Part shown: positions 27,444 through 35,952 of the stretch, one piece after another
Layout of the letters: each line of letters begins with the position of its first letter
Numbering within the stretch: the stretch's first letter is position 1
From: Gimesia benthica
GTDB lineage: Bacteria > Planctomycetota > Planctomycetia > Planctomycetales > Planctomycetaceae
Assembly: GCF_009720525.1 (NCBI RefSeq)
Contig: NZ_CP043930.1
Coordinates: forward strand, 7,452,001-7,516,000
DNA: 64,000 bases
Direction of reading: 5' to 3'
Program-made: the position numbers and the translations under genes
Notes under the pieces: model-generated
The model's input: only the letters and a program-made list of their open reading frames with translations
Told to the model about the DNA's origin: nothing
Database searches by the model: none

Positions 27444-28337
27444 TTACTTGGAAAAGCTGCGAACAGTTTCTGTCTGAGCCCGGGCTGGGGCTTCTTCAGA
27501 TTTGTCGACGTCTTTCCGGTTGCGGGCACGTTCGTGAGAAATGCCAACCAGTTGAACGGCGAACTGCAGTTCAGCAGGATTGAAGTAAGGCGAAGGTGGC
27601 AGACCACCAACGTGTTTGATTGATTTTGAAGCGAGTTCCTGCCAGCTCATCTTGTTGGCGAGGTGCCAGGCTGCTGCCTGACCTGCCTGCTGGTTAACCC
27701 GGCCGGTTGCGACCAGCTTCAGCAGTTCCTGCAGAGCAGGATCTTTGACCATGTCTTCAGTTTTGACCATCCGGTATTCCATCCGTGAGGAAGGCTCTTT
27801 TTTACCGTGTTCGAGACAGACCGAAGTGTAAGGAACGTAAACAGTTTTTTCAGGAGGAACAGAGAAGAAACCACCGCCGGCACCACCAGCGCCACCGGCT
27901 CCCCCTAATCCACCACCGAGTCCGCCGCCCAGACCACCGCCGGCACCACCGCCGGCTGTCTGTGCCTGACCACCCTGGCCGCCACCGAGCCCGCCGCCTA
28001 AGCCACCGCCCAGACCGCCACCCAAGCCACCGCCGAGGGCACCCTGCTTAAGAACCTGAACTGCCAGGAATGTTTCCGGCAATTTTACGTTCAACGGTTT
28101 ATCGTTATTGTTCGTAATCAGAACGTTGCCACCTTTGGAGCTCTTCGCGATGATTTCGACATCGACCAGACCGGATTCCATGGCGTCAAACAGATCGTCT
28201 ACCTTTTCTGCAGAAGGATCATATTTTTGCGGACGGATCGATTTTTTGCCGGCCTCCACGTTTGTGCTCAGGCAGAGAGCCAGGCAGCCAGCGGTCAGAA
28301 TTGTCAAAAATCGGGACGCGGTTTTTGTGGACAACAT
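27444..28337 (-). CDS. secreted glycine-rich repeat protein, function unknown
   Basis: The protein has 297 residues. A signal peptide (FLTILTAGCLALCLSTNVEA) is followed by a conserved-looking domain (about 30-92; DDLFDAMESGLVDVEIIAKS, NNDKPLNVKLPETFLAVQVL). Residues about 98-156 are a low-complexity tract of GGGL/GGA units. After it comes a second globular part (PPEKTVYVPYTSVCLEHGKK, EYRMVKTEDMVKDPALQELL) and a charged tail. The lone gene has its own terminator. The two globular halves joined by a flexible Gly linker suggest a periplasmic protein. The linker copy number is likely to vary between strains. No enzyme motif was recognised. Confidence 0.7.
   Translation of the reverse strand: MLSTKTASRFLTILTAGCLALCLSTNVEAGKKSIRPQKYDPSAEKVDDLFDAMESGLVDVEIIAKSSKGGNVLITNNNDKPLNVKLPETFLAVQVLKQGALGGGLGGGLGGGLGGGLGGGQGGQAQTAGGGAGGGLGGGLGGGLGGAGGAGGAGGGFFSVPPEKTVYVPYTSVCLEHGKKEPSSRMEYRMVKTEDMVKDPALQELLKLVATGRVNQQAGQAAAWHLANKMSWQELASKSIKHVGGLPPSPYFNPAELQFAVQLVGISHERARNRKDVDKSEEAPARAQTETVRSFSK
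27870..28046. repeat. in-frame tandem repeat coding for GGGL units
   Basis: About 177 bases of degenerate 12-base units (plus-strand pattern CCACCGCCSARD) encode the GGGL/GGA tract of the protein at 27444-28337. Units differ mainly at third positions. All spacing is a multiple of three, so the frame is kept. Confidence 0.75.
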
Positions 28338-28724
28338 AGAAAACGTTCCTGTGGTTCACGGAGAAAATACCACTTTCGTGTGGTGTAAGACGAGAAGTCG
28401 CTGAATCAGCTATTTATTACAACTAACCCAACATTATCATCTTACAGCATACAAATTGGTTCTGGCAACAAAAAGTTGCTGGTAAACCAAGTTTTTCACA
28501 ACTCAACCTGCCGGCTGTTAAAGTCAAACCGGTCAGGTAATTCCTGCGTAGCAGCTGATTATGCAGGTTATGCGGCTGGTGAGGAAAGCGCTTTGAGCTC
28601 ACCGCCTGCTGATTTCCTCCGGGGAAGCGCATTCTAAGCCTGTTAAGAGAAGGAATCTCAGATTATGATGAAGCGGTCAAAACACGATTAACGCTTACCA
28701 GTTATCAACTTATGGGAAGAAAAC
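28338..28724. other. intergenic region between divergent genes
   Basis: A 387-base region between the Gly-rich gene and the kinase gene, without a supported gene. A small hairpin GCAAC/GTTGC around AAAAA is at 28465-28479. Promoters for both flanking genes presumably lie here but no box stands out. Confidence 0.4.
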
Positions 28725-29768
28725 ATGGAGCGGGAGATCACTGCGGAGAACGTGATTGAGTATCTCAGGGAACAGGGACAGCTGAAACCTGACGAGCAGG
28801 CGGATGCAGAGGCCCTGGCCTGGGGCGTTTCCAATATCGTCATTCGTATAGATCGGGCAGCGGACGCCGATTTTGTGATCAAGCAGTCCCGCAAGCAGCT
28901 GCGGACCCAGGCCGAGTGGTTCAGTCAGCTGGAACGGATCTGGCGCGAACTGGAAGTGATGCAGGAACTGGAGCAACTGTTACCTGCGGGGGTGGTTCCG
29001 CGTGTGCTGTTCGAGGATCGGGACAACTACCTGTTCGCCATGGAAGCGATCGCCGCCGATCACAGGGTCTGGAAGGCAGAACTGCTGGACGGCCGAGTAG
29101 AACAAACGGTGGCCCGCGAACTGGGGAAATATCTGAGCGCCATCCACAGAAAGTCATTCCTTCAGGAAGGCTATCAGCAGCGGTGGGGGGACTGGGAGAT
29201 CTTTGACCAGCTGCGCATCGATCCCTTCTACCGCTTCATTGTTCGCTCACATCCGGAAATCAAAGAGTGGGTTGCAGAACTGATTGAGGAAATGTCCGCG
29301 CATCGGCTCTGCCTGGTACTGGCGGACTTTAGTCCCAAGAATATCCTGATCACCGACGAGCAGATCCATCTGGTCGATTTTGAGACGGCCCATTTTGGTG
29401 ATCCGGCTTTCGATTTGGGATTCTTTCTGAGTCACCTCCTGCTCAAGGCCATTCATTTTCAGGCAGAGGGAACACACTGTATTGAGTTGGCGGAAACATT
29501 CTGGGAGTCCTACCTCAGCACCGAGGTCGTCGCGCCTCTGGAGCCGAGTCCCGAGACTGCTAAAATGGAGGAACCACAGATCGGTCAGCGGACCATCAAA
29601 CATCTGGCAGCCTGCATGCTGGCCCGCGTCGATGGTAAGAGTACGGTCGATTACCTCTCCAGCGCGCAGCAGGACCAGGTTCGATCTTTCGCACTATCGC
29701 TGATTCTGGACGCACCGGCTTCCCTGCCGCAGGCGTTTCAAAGACTGCGGGAGATGCTGATCTCCTGA
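28725..29768 (+). CDS. APH/MtnK-like phosphotransferase
   Basis: The protein has 347 residues of the aminoglycoside/choline/methylthioribose kinase fold. The N-lobe starts with an AEALAWGVSNIVIRID turn and the ATP lysine in ADFVIKQSRKQL (near residue 52). The hinge region is YLFAMEAI. The catalytic loop is LVLADFSPKNILI (near 200-212), in place of the usual HGDxxxxN, with the Asp and Asn kept. The metal-binding segment is HLVDFETAHFGDPAFDLGFF. The loop and the FETAHFGDPAFDLG stretch resemble 5-methylthioribose kinase more than antibiotic kinases. Substrate unknown. The gene for an unusual enolase begins 111 bases downstream on the same strand, so the two may form an operon. Confidence 0.72.
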   Translation: MEREITAENVIEYLREQGQLKPDEQADAEALAWGVSNIVIRIDRAADADFVIKQSRKQLRTQAEWFSQLERIWRELEVMQELEQLLPAGVVPRVLFEDRDNYLFAMEAIAADHRVWKAELLDGRVEQTVARELGKYLSAIHRKSFLQEGYQQRWGDWEIFDQLRIDPFYRFIVRSHPEIKEWVAELIEEMSAHRLCLVLADFSPKNILITDEQIHLVDFETAHFGDPAFDLGFFLSHLLLKAIHFQAEGTHCIELAETFWESYLSTEVVAPLEPSPETAKMEEPQIGQRTIKHLAACMLARVDGKSTVDYLSSAQQDQVRSFALSLILDAPASLPQAFQRLREMLIS

Positions 29769-29879
29769 AGGGGCTCGGGTGACGCGGCCCGAGAATCCTG
29801 TTATGTTTAAATAAGGAACTGTCTGAGAGCGTCAGGCAATATTTCGGAACCACTAAGGCAGACGGGAGAGTATTCTGTC

Positions 29880-31247
29880 ATGACACAAATCGAGTATGTG
29901 CAGGCACGCGAAGTATTTGACAGTCGGGGCAATCCCACGGTGGAGGTCGAAATCTGTTGTGCCAATTGTCGTCCGGGGCGGGCCATCGTGCCCAGTGGCG
30001 CCAGCACCGGAAAGTTCGAAGCCGTCGAACTGCGAGACGAGGATCCTGCCCGCTTTGACGGTCTGGGAGTGACTCGCGCTGTCGAGAATGTCCGCCGCGA
30101 AATTGCGGATGCACTGATCGGTCAGGATGCCGCTGATCAGCGGGCCATCGATGATCGGCTTCGCGAACTGGACGGAACAGAAAATAAATCTCGGCTGGGA
30201 GCGAACGCGATTCTGGGAGCCTCCCTGGCTGCGGCCTACGCTTCTGCCGAGTCACAACAGCAGAGCCCCGTGGAACGCTTTGCGGAAATCTGGTCGGACT
30301 ATCTTGAGTCGCAGACCGGTGTCGAACCGGGACAGAGGGCGCGGACTTCCCTTCTCGCAAAGTCGATGTCCCTTCCGCTCCCGATGGTCAACATGATCTC
30401 AGGGGGATTACACGCAGGTCGCAATCTTGATTTCCAGGATTTCCTGATTCTGCCGGTCGGAGCGACCTCGTATCGTCAGGCCTTTGAATGGATCGTCACC
30501 ATCTACCGTCGTCTGGGACAGATCCTCAACAAGACGGGACATGAAGGCACCCTCATCGGTGATGAGGGGGGCTACGGTCCCAAACTCTCCTGTAACAGCG
30601 AAGCGGTCAAATACGTGGTCGGTGCCATCGAAGCCGCGGGCCTGACACCAGGCGACGATGTCGCCATCGGTCTGGATGTCGCGAGTACGCACTTCTATGA
30701 TGCAGAGAGTAACACCTATCATCTGAATGCGACGGGGGAGGAAGCACTCTCAGCTGACGATGTGATTAACATGCTGGAACGCTGGGTCGACACCTATCCG
30801 ATCGTCAGTATCGAAGACGGCCTGGCCGAAGATGACTGGGAAGGCTGGAAGAAACTCACCGAACGCCTGGGGCATCGCGTGCAGCTGATTGGCGACGATC
30901 TGTTCGTGACCAATCGACAGCGGCTGCAGCAGGGAATCTCCAGTCAGACTGCGAACAGTGTGCTGGTCAAACTTAACCAGATCGGCACTCTGACCGAGAC
31001 GCTGGAAACCCTGCGGATGGCCATCGATCACGGTTACTGGCCCGTCGTCTCTGCACGCAGCGGTGAAACCGAAGATACCACCATCGCCGACCTGGTTGTG
31101 GCAACCGGTGCCGGTCAGCTGAAGGTGGGCTCCGTGGGACGTAGCGAACGCCTGGCCAAATACAACCAACTGCTGCGACTCGAAGAACTGCTGGCGGATC
31201 GGGCTCCCTACCATGGAGGCGGAATCTTCTCGAGTCTGCAGCGGTAA
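29880..31247 (+). CDS. divergent enolase (phosphopyruvate hydratase family)
   Basis: The protein has 455 residues, slightly longer than typical enolases (about 430), with an insertion around residues 120-155. Family motifs are clear: REVFDSRGNPTVEVE, PSGASTGKFEAVELRD, DGTENKSRLGANAILGASLA, the metal ligands in GLDVAS, SIEDGLAEDDWEGW and IGDDLFVTN, the base Lys364 (VKLNQIGTLTE), Glu229 (GDEGG), His178 and Lys415. Two residues differ from the canonical site: Asp187 replaces the catalytic-loop Glu (yeast Glu168; FQDF instead of FQEF), and Ala392 replaces the substrate-contacting His (yeast His373; VVSARSGETEDT instead of SHRSGETED). It may be a weak enolase or a paralogue with another substrate, so no eno symbol is given. 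It is convergent with the kinase gene (9-base gap). Confidence 0.85.
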   Translation: MTQIEYVQAREVFDSRGNPTVEVEICCANCRPGRAIVPSGASTGKFEAVELRDEDPARFDGLGVTRAVENVRREIADALIGQDAADQRAIDDRLRELDGTENKSRLGANAILGASLAAAYASAESQQQSPVERFAEIWSDYLESQTGVEPGQRARTSLLAKSMSLPLPMVNMISGGLHAGRNLDFQDFLILPVGATSYRQAFEWIVTIYRRLGQILNKTGHEGTLIGDEGGYGPKLSCNSEAVKYVVGAIEAAGLTPGDDVAIGLDVASTHFYDAESNTYHLNATGEEALSADDVINMLERWVDTYPIVSIEDGLAEDDWEGWKKLTERLGHRVQLIGDDLFVTNRQRLQQGISSQTANSVLVKLNQIGTLTETLETLRMAIDHGYWPVVSARSGETEDTTIADLVVATGAGQLKVGSVGRSERLAKYNQLLRLEELLADRAPYHGGGIFSSLQR

Positions 31248-31256
31248 GCAGGTCTT

Positions 31257-33518
31257 TCAGTTGATTCCGGAGAGCGAAGCCGATTGTGGACCGCGCTGGT
31301 TCCGGGAGTAGAGCGTGATGAGTGCATCCAGGTCAGCCTGAAGCGACTGGAAGACGCGAAAGATACTGACCGCTCCCAGTGTGCCTGCGACCGTAATCAG
31401 CACGATGGCGAGTTTGTCATCCAGGTTTAATATCGCCAGGGCGGCGATGCTGAGCATCGGTACCAGGAACGCCAGGATCAGATAGACCCAGCTCAATTTC
31501 TTGAGTCGCTCCAGTGGCTCAGGAGATTGCTGGCTGAAATCAGCCCGCTCGATCAGTTGCGGATAAATCGTATGCAGGCTGAAATAGGTGACCCCAAAAA
31601 ACGGGTAACTGGCAGCGATCAGGCCGCAGAGCAGCAGAGATCCCAGGAAATGCAGATACGCAGAGACCGGCAGCGAACCGATGGCGTAATGCATGCTCAC
31701 CGGATAGGCGATCCCCGCGATGATCCAGAGCGTGGTGCAGATCAGGGCGGCATAGTGTCCGAGTCGCAGACAGCGTTTCTGTAGCATCGTATCTGGTGGT
31801 GCAGCGGGCTGCGCAGGAGCTCGTTTCGGGGCGCGTTCTCTGACCAGTGTCCAGGTGAGCCAGCCCATCAGACCGAGGCCAGTCGGATAGGCGATCAGGT
31901 TGATGGTGGTCTGAATATTCCAGAAGGCATCCTGCGAATTTTTCAGTTGCTCGATGATGTGCTTCTGGTTGTGGAAAAAGTTAAACAGTCCCGCCAGGAT
32001 ATTAGGTATCGCGACGATTAAAATTATGATCAGTACTTCACACCCGGTGCAACGGGCAAACCAGCTTTTCGATGAAGGAAACAGGATCTGCTGGGCACGT
32101 GGATTCAGACATAACTCGAGCTGGCTGGCCAGTTCCTGGCCCGAATTCCACCGCTCTGCAGGATCGGGAGCCAGGCATTTCTGGAGTACGGTAATCAGAT
32201 GCTCGGGGCAATCGGGGGGCAGGTGCTGAGGAGCTGCCTGCAGGCTCTGACCGGCTTTGCGCTGTTCGATCATCTGGCTGAGCAGGCTGGACCAGCTGTC
32301 GGTCATCGCAGGATTCTCAAAGGGGCGTTTTCCGGTCAGCAACTCGGCCAGCATCAGCCCCAGCGAAAAGAGATCGCTGCGCTCATCCAGGCTTTCGGGC
32401 AGGCGCGTATGTGTCGGATCATAGGCTTCCAGCTGTTCGGGCGACATGTAAGCCAGGCTGCCCCCGAAATAGGCTGCGGGTGTCGTCCCTGTCACATGCG
32501 AGCTGAAGCTGATGTTGAAGTCGGCCAGTTTGGGAACCCCTTCCGCAGTCAGCAGCACATTCGCAGGCTTGATGTCGCGGTGCAGGACTCCTTTCTGATG
32601 AGCATAGTCCAGCGCCTTCGCCAGCCGGATGCCGATCCAGCAGATCGTCTCGGGCCAGGTGAGTGAATTCAGGGTCTGGTAGGTGACCGACTCGGTTGGT
32701 CGGCTTTCTCCCCGCAATTCCAGTGACTGGTTCAAAGCGGAAACCAGCAGGCTGCCTGAACGCTCTGCGGGCGCCGTTTTGCGAATCAGTTCTATCACTG
32801 ACTGCAGAGTTCCTCCCGGCAGATACTGCATATACAACAGACGCAGTTTTTCATCGGGAAGGATGCGCTGGTCAAACACCCGTACGATATTTTCGTGGTC
32901 GAACTGAGCCAGGGTCTGTGGTTCGTCGCTGGAATCCTCCGAGATTTTCAAAGCGACCAGACGCTGCATCGAATTCTGGCGGGCCTGGAAGACGCGGGCA
33001 AACGCACCCTGACCGAGCAGGGTCAGCAGATCAAAATCATCTACTGTCTGTCCGGGCTGAAACTGATGCCATGTCTGAGGTCGGATCTTGTGAAACAGAC
33101 TGGTGGTCTGGTAGGCATGATCCAGATCGAAGAGTTGCTGCAGTTGTGGACTACCCGTGGGGAGGTAGCCCAAGTATTCGTCGGGATCGACATCAAATCC
33201 GTTCTGCCGCCGGAGATGATATTCTTCATAGAGCAGGTCAACGGGCAGACTCGCGGTCTGCAGTTCGGGGAATTCCTCAAGGTATTCCTGCAGGCGTTTA
33301 GGGAAATTGAAACGCTGCCAGCGATATTCGAGGTCGATTTTGATCAACTCGCTCAACAGAAAAACCGGGACCGGCTTCGTTTGTGAAAGATAAGCACGTA
33401 ACTCGGGCGGTTCTTCTGCAGACTCCCAGTCGGAAACAAACTGTTCCATGGCTTCAGTCAACGCATCAAGCGCAAGCTGGCTCTCTGTTGATTCAAGACC
33501 TGGCGTAGCTTCGGACAA
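31257..33518 (-). CDS. membrane-anchored Ser/Thr protein kinase
   Basis: The protein has 753 residues. An N-terminal region (about 1-155) typical of planctomycete kinases precedes the kinase domain (about 162-475). It has the Gly-rich loop LLGQGAFARVF, Lys191 in VALKISE, the catalytic loop VLHRDIKPANVLL (H313, D315, K317, N320) and the APE-like YMSPEQL. The magnesium motif reads DFN (333-335) instead of DFG. An insert of about 35 residues sits between the hinge and the catalytic loop. The C-terminal part has about five membrane helices (VLIIILIVAIPNILAGL, YPVSMHYAIGSLPVSAYLHF), with no PASTA or other sensor domain. It is transcribed divergently from a sigma factor gene (196 bases apart); that pairing recurs in planctomycetes and suggests phospho-control of transcription. 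Confidence 0.88.
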   Translation of the reverse strand: MSEATPGLESTESQLALDALTEAMEQFVSDWESAEEPPELRAYLSQTKPVPVFLLSELIKIDLEYRWQRFNFPKRLQEYLEEFPELQTASLPVDLLYEEYHLRRQNGFDVDPDEYLGYLPTGSPQLQQLFDLDHAYQTTSLFHKIRPQTWHQFQPGQTVDDFDLLTLLGQGAFARVFQARQNSMQRLVALKISEDSSDEPQTLAQFDHENIVRVFDQRILPDEKLRLLYMQYLPGGTLQSVIELIRKTAPAERSGSLLVSALNQSLELRGESRPTESVTYQTLNSLTWPETICWIGIRLAKALDYAHQKGVLHRDIKPANVLLTAEGVPKLADFNISFSSHVTGTTPAAYFGGSLAYMSPEQLEAYDPTHTRLPESLDERSDLFSLGLMLAELLTGKRPFENPAMTDSWSSLLSQMIEQRKAGQSLQAAPQHLPPDCPEHLITVLQKCLAPDPAERWNSGQELASQLELCLNPRAQQILFPSSKSWFARCTGCEVLIIILIVAIPNILAGLFNFFHNQKHIIEQLKNSQDAFWNIQTTINLIAYPTGLGLMGWLTWTLVRERAPKRAPAQPAAPPDTMLQKRCLRLGHYAALICTTLWIIAGIAYPVSMHYAIGSLPVSAYLHFLGSLLLCGLIAASYPFFGVTYFSLHTIYPQLIERADFSQQSPEPLERLKKLSWVYLILAFLVPMLSIAALAILNLDDKLAIVLITVAGTLGAVSIFRVFQSLQADLDALITLYSRNQRGPQSASLSGIN

Positions 33519-33714
33519 CAGTGAACTCCCGGGTAATGGTCTGGCGGATTCAGACCTGGAATCGAGCAGGTTTATGTGGCTGACAGGCGCTAGACGTGCT
33601 ATAAAATGTCAATGTCTTCTGTAATACAGTCCACATGGTAATCAATCCTGCACGGCGATGAAAGCAGAATGCTGTGCGTAAATGGTTGAACTCAGGCAGG
33701 AAGTAAGAAGCGGC

Positions 33715-34341
33715 ATGGCGGCAGATATTGAAGAATTGATCCAACGGATTCAGCAGGGCAGCGATCCCGCGCTGCTGGAATTTCTCGAAATCCATCGTGC
33801 CCCTTTGCTGGCGTTCATCAACAAAAACATGAGTGATGCGCTGAAATCCAAAGTGGAAGCGAACGACATTCTGCAGGAAGTCTCGCTGAATGCCGTCTCA
33901 ACATTTTCTGAATTTGATTTCGAAAAGAAAACTCCCTTTAACTGGCTCTGTCATCTCGCAGAACGGCGGATCATTGATAATCACCGCAAATACTTCCAGG
34001 TGCAGAAGCGGGCTGCTGGCCGGGAGATTCGTCAGCCTGCTGGTGGTGATGCAGCAGGGCAGGGTTTTATGGATCTGCTGGTAGCCAGTATGACCAGCCC
34101 CAGCCAGGCGTTCTCCCGCGGTGCCCGGGAAATGAAACTTCTGACCGCACTGGAGTCTCTCCCCGAGGAAAGTCGCGAGGCCATTCGACTGAAATATGTT
34201 GAAGGACTTAATTCCAGTGAGATCGCTGACCAGCTGGGTAAATCGGATGTGGCAGTGCGGGTGCTCGTCAGCCGGGCGATGGCAAAGCTGCAGGAGCAGC
34301 TCAAACAGGAAGATGAATTTAAAAGTCTGCTGGGAGGCTGA
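33715..34341 (+). CDS. ECF-type RNA polymerase sigma factor
   Basis: The protein has 208 residues from the ATG at 33715, which has AGGAAG upstream; the longer frame from 33682 has no ribosome-binding site. Region 2 spans about 10-90 (ALKSKVEANDILQEVSLNA, FNWLCHLAERRIIDNHRKYF). After a linker, region 4 carries the helix-turn-helix (LPEESREAIRLKYVEGL, SSEIADQLGKSDVAVRVLVS). This is the sigma-70 RpoE-like group common in planctomycetes, where the partner is often a Ser/Thr kinase rather than a classic anti-sigma factor. Here the kinase gene at 33518 is its divergent neighbour. It ends at 34341, one base before the stop of the convergent LOG-family gene. Confidence 0.86.
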   Translation: MAADIEELIQRIQQGSDPALLEFLEIHRAPLLAFINKNMSDALKSKVEANDILQEVSLNAVSTFSEFDFEKKTPFNWLCHLAERRIIDNHRKYFQVQKRAAGREIRQPAGGDAAGQGFMDLLVASMTSPSQAFSRGAREMKLLTALESLPEESREAIRLKYVEGLNSSEIADQLGKSDVAVRVLVSRAMAKLQEQLKQEDEFKSLLGG

Positions 34342-35415
34342 CTATTCTTCTTCCTCCTCTTCGCCAGGAGCGGGAGACAGTTCCGAGTTGATGCGGTCAA
34401 TCATCTGCCGTAAGCGTCCCAGGTTTTTGCGGTTGAACAGCAGCGAAATCCTAGGCAGGTCGACCAGGTGTTCGTCGTCCATTTCCAGATCATGGGCATC
34501 GACCTTGGTGATGATACCTGATTCCAAAATGTCTTTGAATTCGATGTTGAGCTGTTCCACGAATTCATTGCTGGGCTCGACGTGCAGACGCAGTACCAGG
34601 CGTCCGTTTACGTACCGCATACTGTTGTAGACGCTGTAAAAACCGATGATTTCGTCGACGGCATCTTCGATGTCATCGGTGATATGAAACAGTGACAAGT
34701 CTTCCGGAGAGATTAGTTCATGCTTCAGCAGATTGTTTTCAATGTAAGCTTTCCAGTCATTCCAGTACGTGCCTCCCGGCGCTTCCAGTAAGACGATGGG
34801 CATCGGATCCCGTTTCCCGGTCTGAACCAGCGTCAGGGTTTCGAATGCTTCGTCCTGGGTGCCGAATCCACCCGCACAACAGACGATCGCGTGGACCTCT
34901 TTCACAAACAGCAGTTTGCGAGTGAAGAAGTAGTTCAGGTTGACCAGTTTTTCGTCTTTATGGATGACGTAATTGGGTTCCTGCTCGAACGGGAGCATGA
35001 TGTTGACGCCCATCGACATATCGGTCCCAGCACCTACGTGGGCGGCTTCCATAATCCCCGGGCCGGCGCCGGTAACGGTCATCCATTTTTCTTCCGCCAT
35101 TCTACGACCGAAGTGCAGGGCCTGCTGGTAAGCGGGATCGTCGGGCAGAGTTCGGGCTGAGCCGAAGACGGTCACTTTTCGCTGCTTGCGGTAAGGTGTG
35201 AAAACCTTGAAAGCATAGCGCAGTTCTTTGAGTGCCCGGTCGAGAATCTTGAGGTCGCCGCGCGTTGCCTGGTCCTGCTTGAGTTTGTCAGCTGTGTCTT
35301 TGATACTGGCAATGATCGATTCGTGCGGATACAGCTCGGTGCAGTGTTCCGTTGGCAGTACGTCAGACTCTGAAACGCGGGGGCGGGTTTTTCGATATTT
35401 CCTCGACATGATCAA
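34342..35415 (-). CDS. LOG-family (TIGR00730-like) nucleotide-binding protein
   Basis: The protein has 357 residues; the second ATG at 35409 is an equally good start. The Rossmann-like LOG core is at about 65-260: [35 protein letters not shown] and [20 protein letters not shown], with GGFGTxDE in place of the PGGxGTxxE motif. Proteins with this core hydrolyse nucleoside 5'-monophosphates to base plus ribose 5-phosphate, but the substitution leaves the activity open. The C-terminal ~95 residues ([20 protein letters not shown]) form an extra alpha/beta domain, and the N- and C-termini are charged, ending in a run of Glu. Cytoplasmic. Sits 47 bases downstream of the STAS gene on the same strand. 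Confidence 0.8.
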   Translation of the reverse strand: MIMSRKYRKTRPRVSESDVLPTEHCTELYPHESIIASIKDTADKLKQDQATRGDLKILDRALKELRYAFKVFTPYRKQRKVTVFGSARTLPDDPAYQQALHFGRRMAEEKWMTVTGAGPGIMEAAHVGAGTDMSMGVNIMLPFEQEPNYVIHKDEKLVNLNYFFTRKLLFVKEVHAIVCCAGGFGTQDEAFETLTLVQTGKRDPMPIVLLEAPGGTYWNDWKAYIENNLLKHELISPEDLSLFHITDDIEDAVDEIIGFYSVYNSMRYVNGRLVLRLHVEPSNEFVEQLNIEFKDILESGIITKVDAHDLEMDDEHLVDLPRISLLFNRKNLGRLRQMIDRINSELSPAPGEEEEEE

Positions 35416-35462
35416 TTAATCCTTTAATGTAGCTGGTCGAGATGAAGGCTGGTAAAAAATCG

Positions 35463-35828
35463 TTAACCCATCAGGGCATCGAGGGCTTCGTCCCTGGTTT
35501 CGTAAATCGCCCAGAGGGTGTCTAACGCCGTAATGCGGAGTAATTCGCTGGCCATTTTACTGGCACCGCACAGAACCAGTTCGCCTCCACGACTGCGCAC
35601 ATGTTTGTGGCATCGCAGCAGCAGGGCCAGGAAGACTGAGCCAAAGTAACTCACATCACTCAAGTCAAAAACAACCATGGGAATTTCGACTTCCTGCAAC
35701 GGTGCCATGACGATATCAGCGGCCTGTTCGATCAGGTCCCAGCTCATAGATTCCACGTTGCTCGCCGGAATGATTACAACCGTGTTTCCATGCCATTCCA
35801 ATTGAAAATCGTCGTGGTAGTTCGTCAT
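35463..35828 (-). CDS. STAS-domain protein (anti-sigma factor antagonist type)
   Basis: The protein has 121 residues from the ATG at 35828 ([12 protein letters not shown]); the open frame extends upstream, but with a hydrophobic stretch foreign to the family. The STAS fold is seen in [16 protein letters not shown], then [25 protein letters not shown] and [20 protein letters not shown]. The Ser in YFGS occupies the position phosphorylated in SpoIIAA-type antagonists. It probably takes part in partner switching with an anti-sigma or regulatory kinase; none is encoded directly beside it. Same strand as the LOG-family gene (47 bases apart) and possibly co-transcribed with it. Confidence 0.82.
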   Translation of the reverse strand: MTNYHDDFQLEWHGNTVVIIPASNVESMSWDLIEQAADIVMAPLQEVEIPMVVFDLSDVSYFGSVFLALLLRCHKHVRSRGGELVLCGASKMASELLRITALDTLWAIYETRDEALDALMG

Positions 35829-35952
35829 GAAGTCGTTCCGCGGTGAAGATGTGATTCTCTGGATACTGAATATGAGTGCAATTACAGCCCATAATACTGT
35901 GAACACCGAGGCGAGAACAGGCTACTAGAGGCCCAAAAACGAGATTTCACAC

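Noticed and set aside
27870-28046. Repeat array considered as CRISPR or intergenic satellite
   Set aside because: Units are 12 bases, degenerate and in frame inside a gene; there are no spacers.
28725-29768. Antibiotic-resistance aminoglycoside phosphotransferase
   Set aside because: Fold is shared, but the catalytic loop and the FETAHFGDPAFDLG segment fit metabolic kinases better, and there is no mobile-element context.
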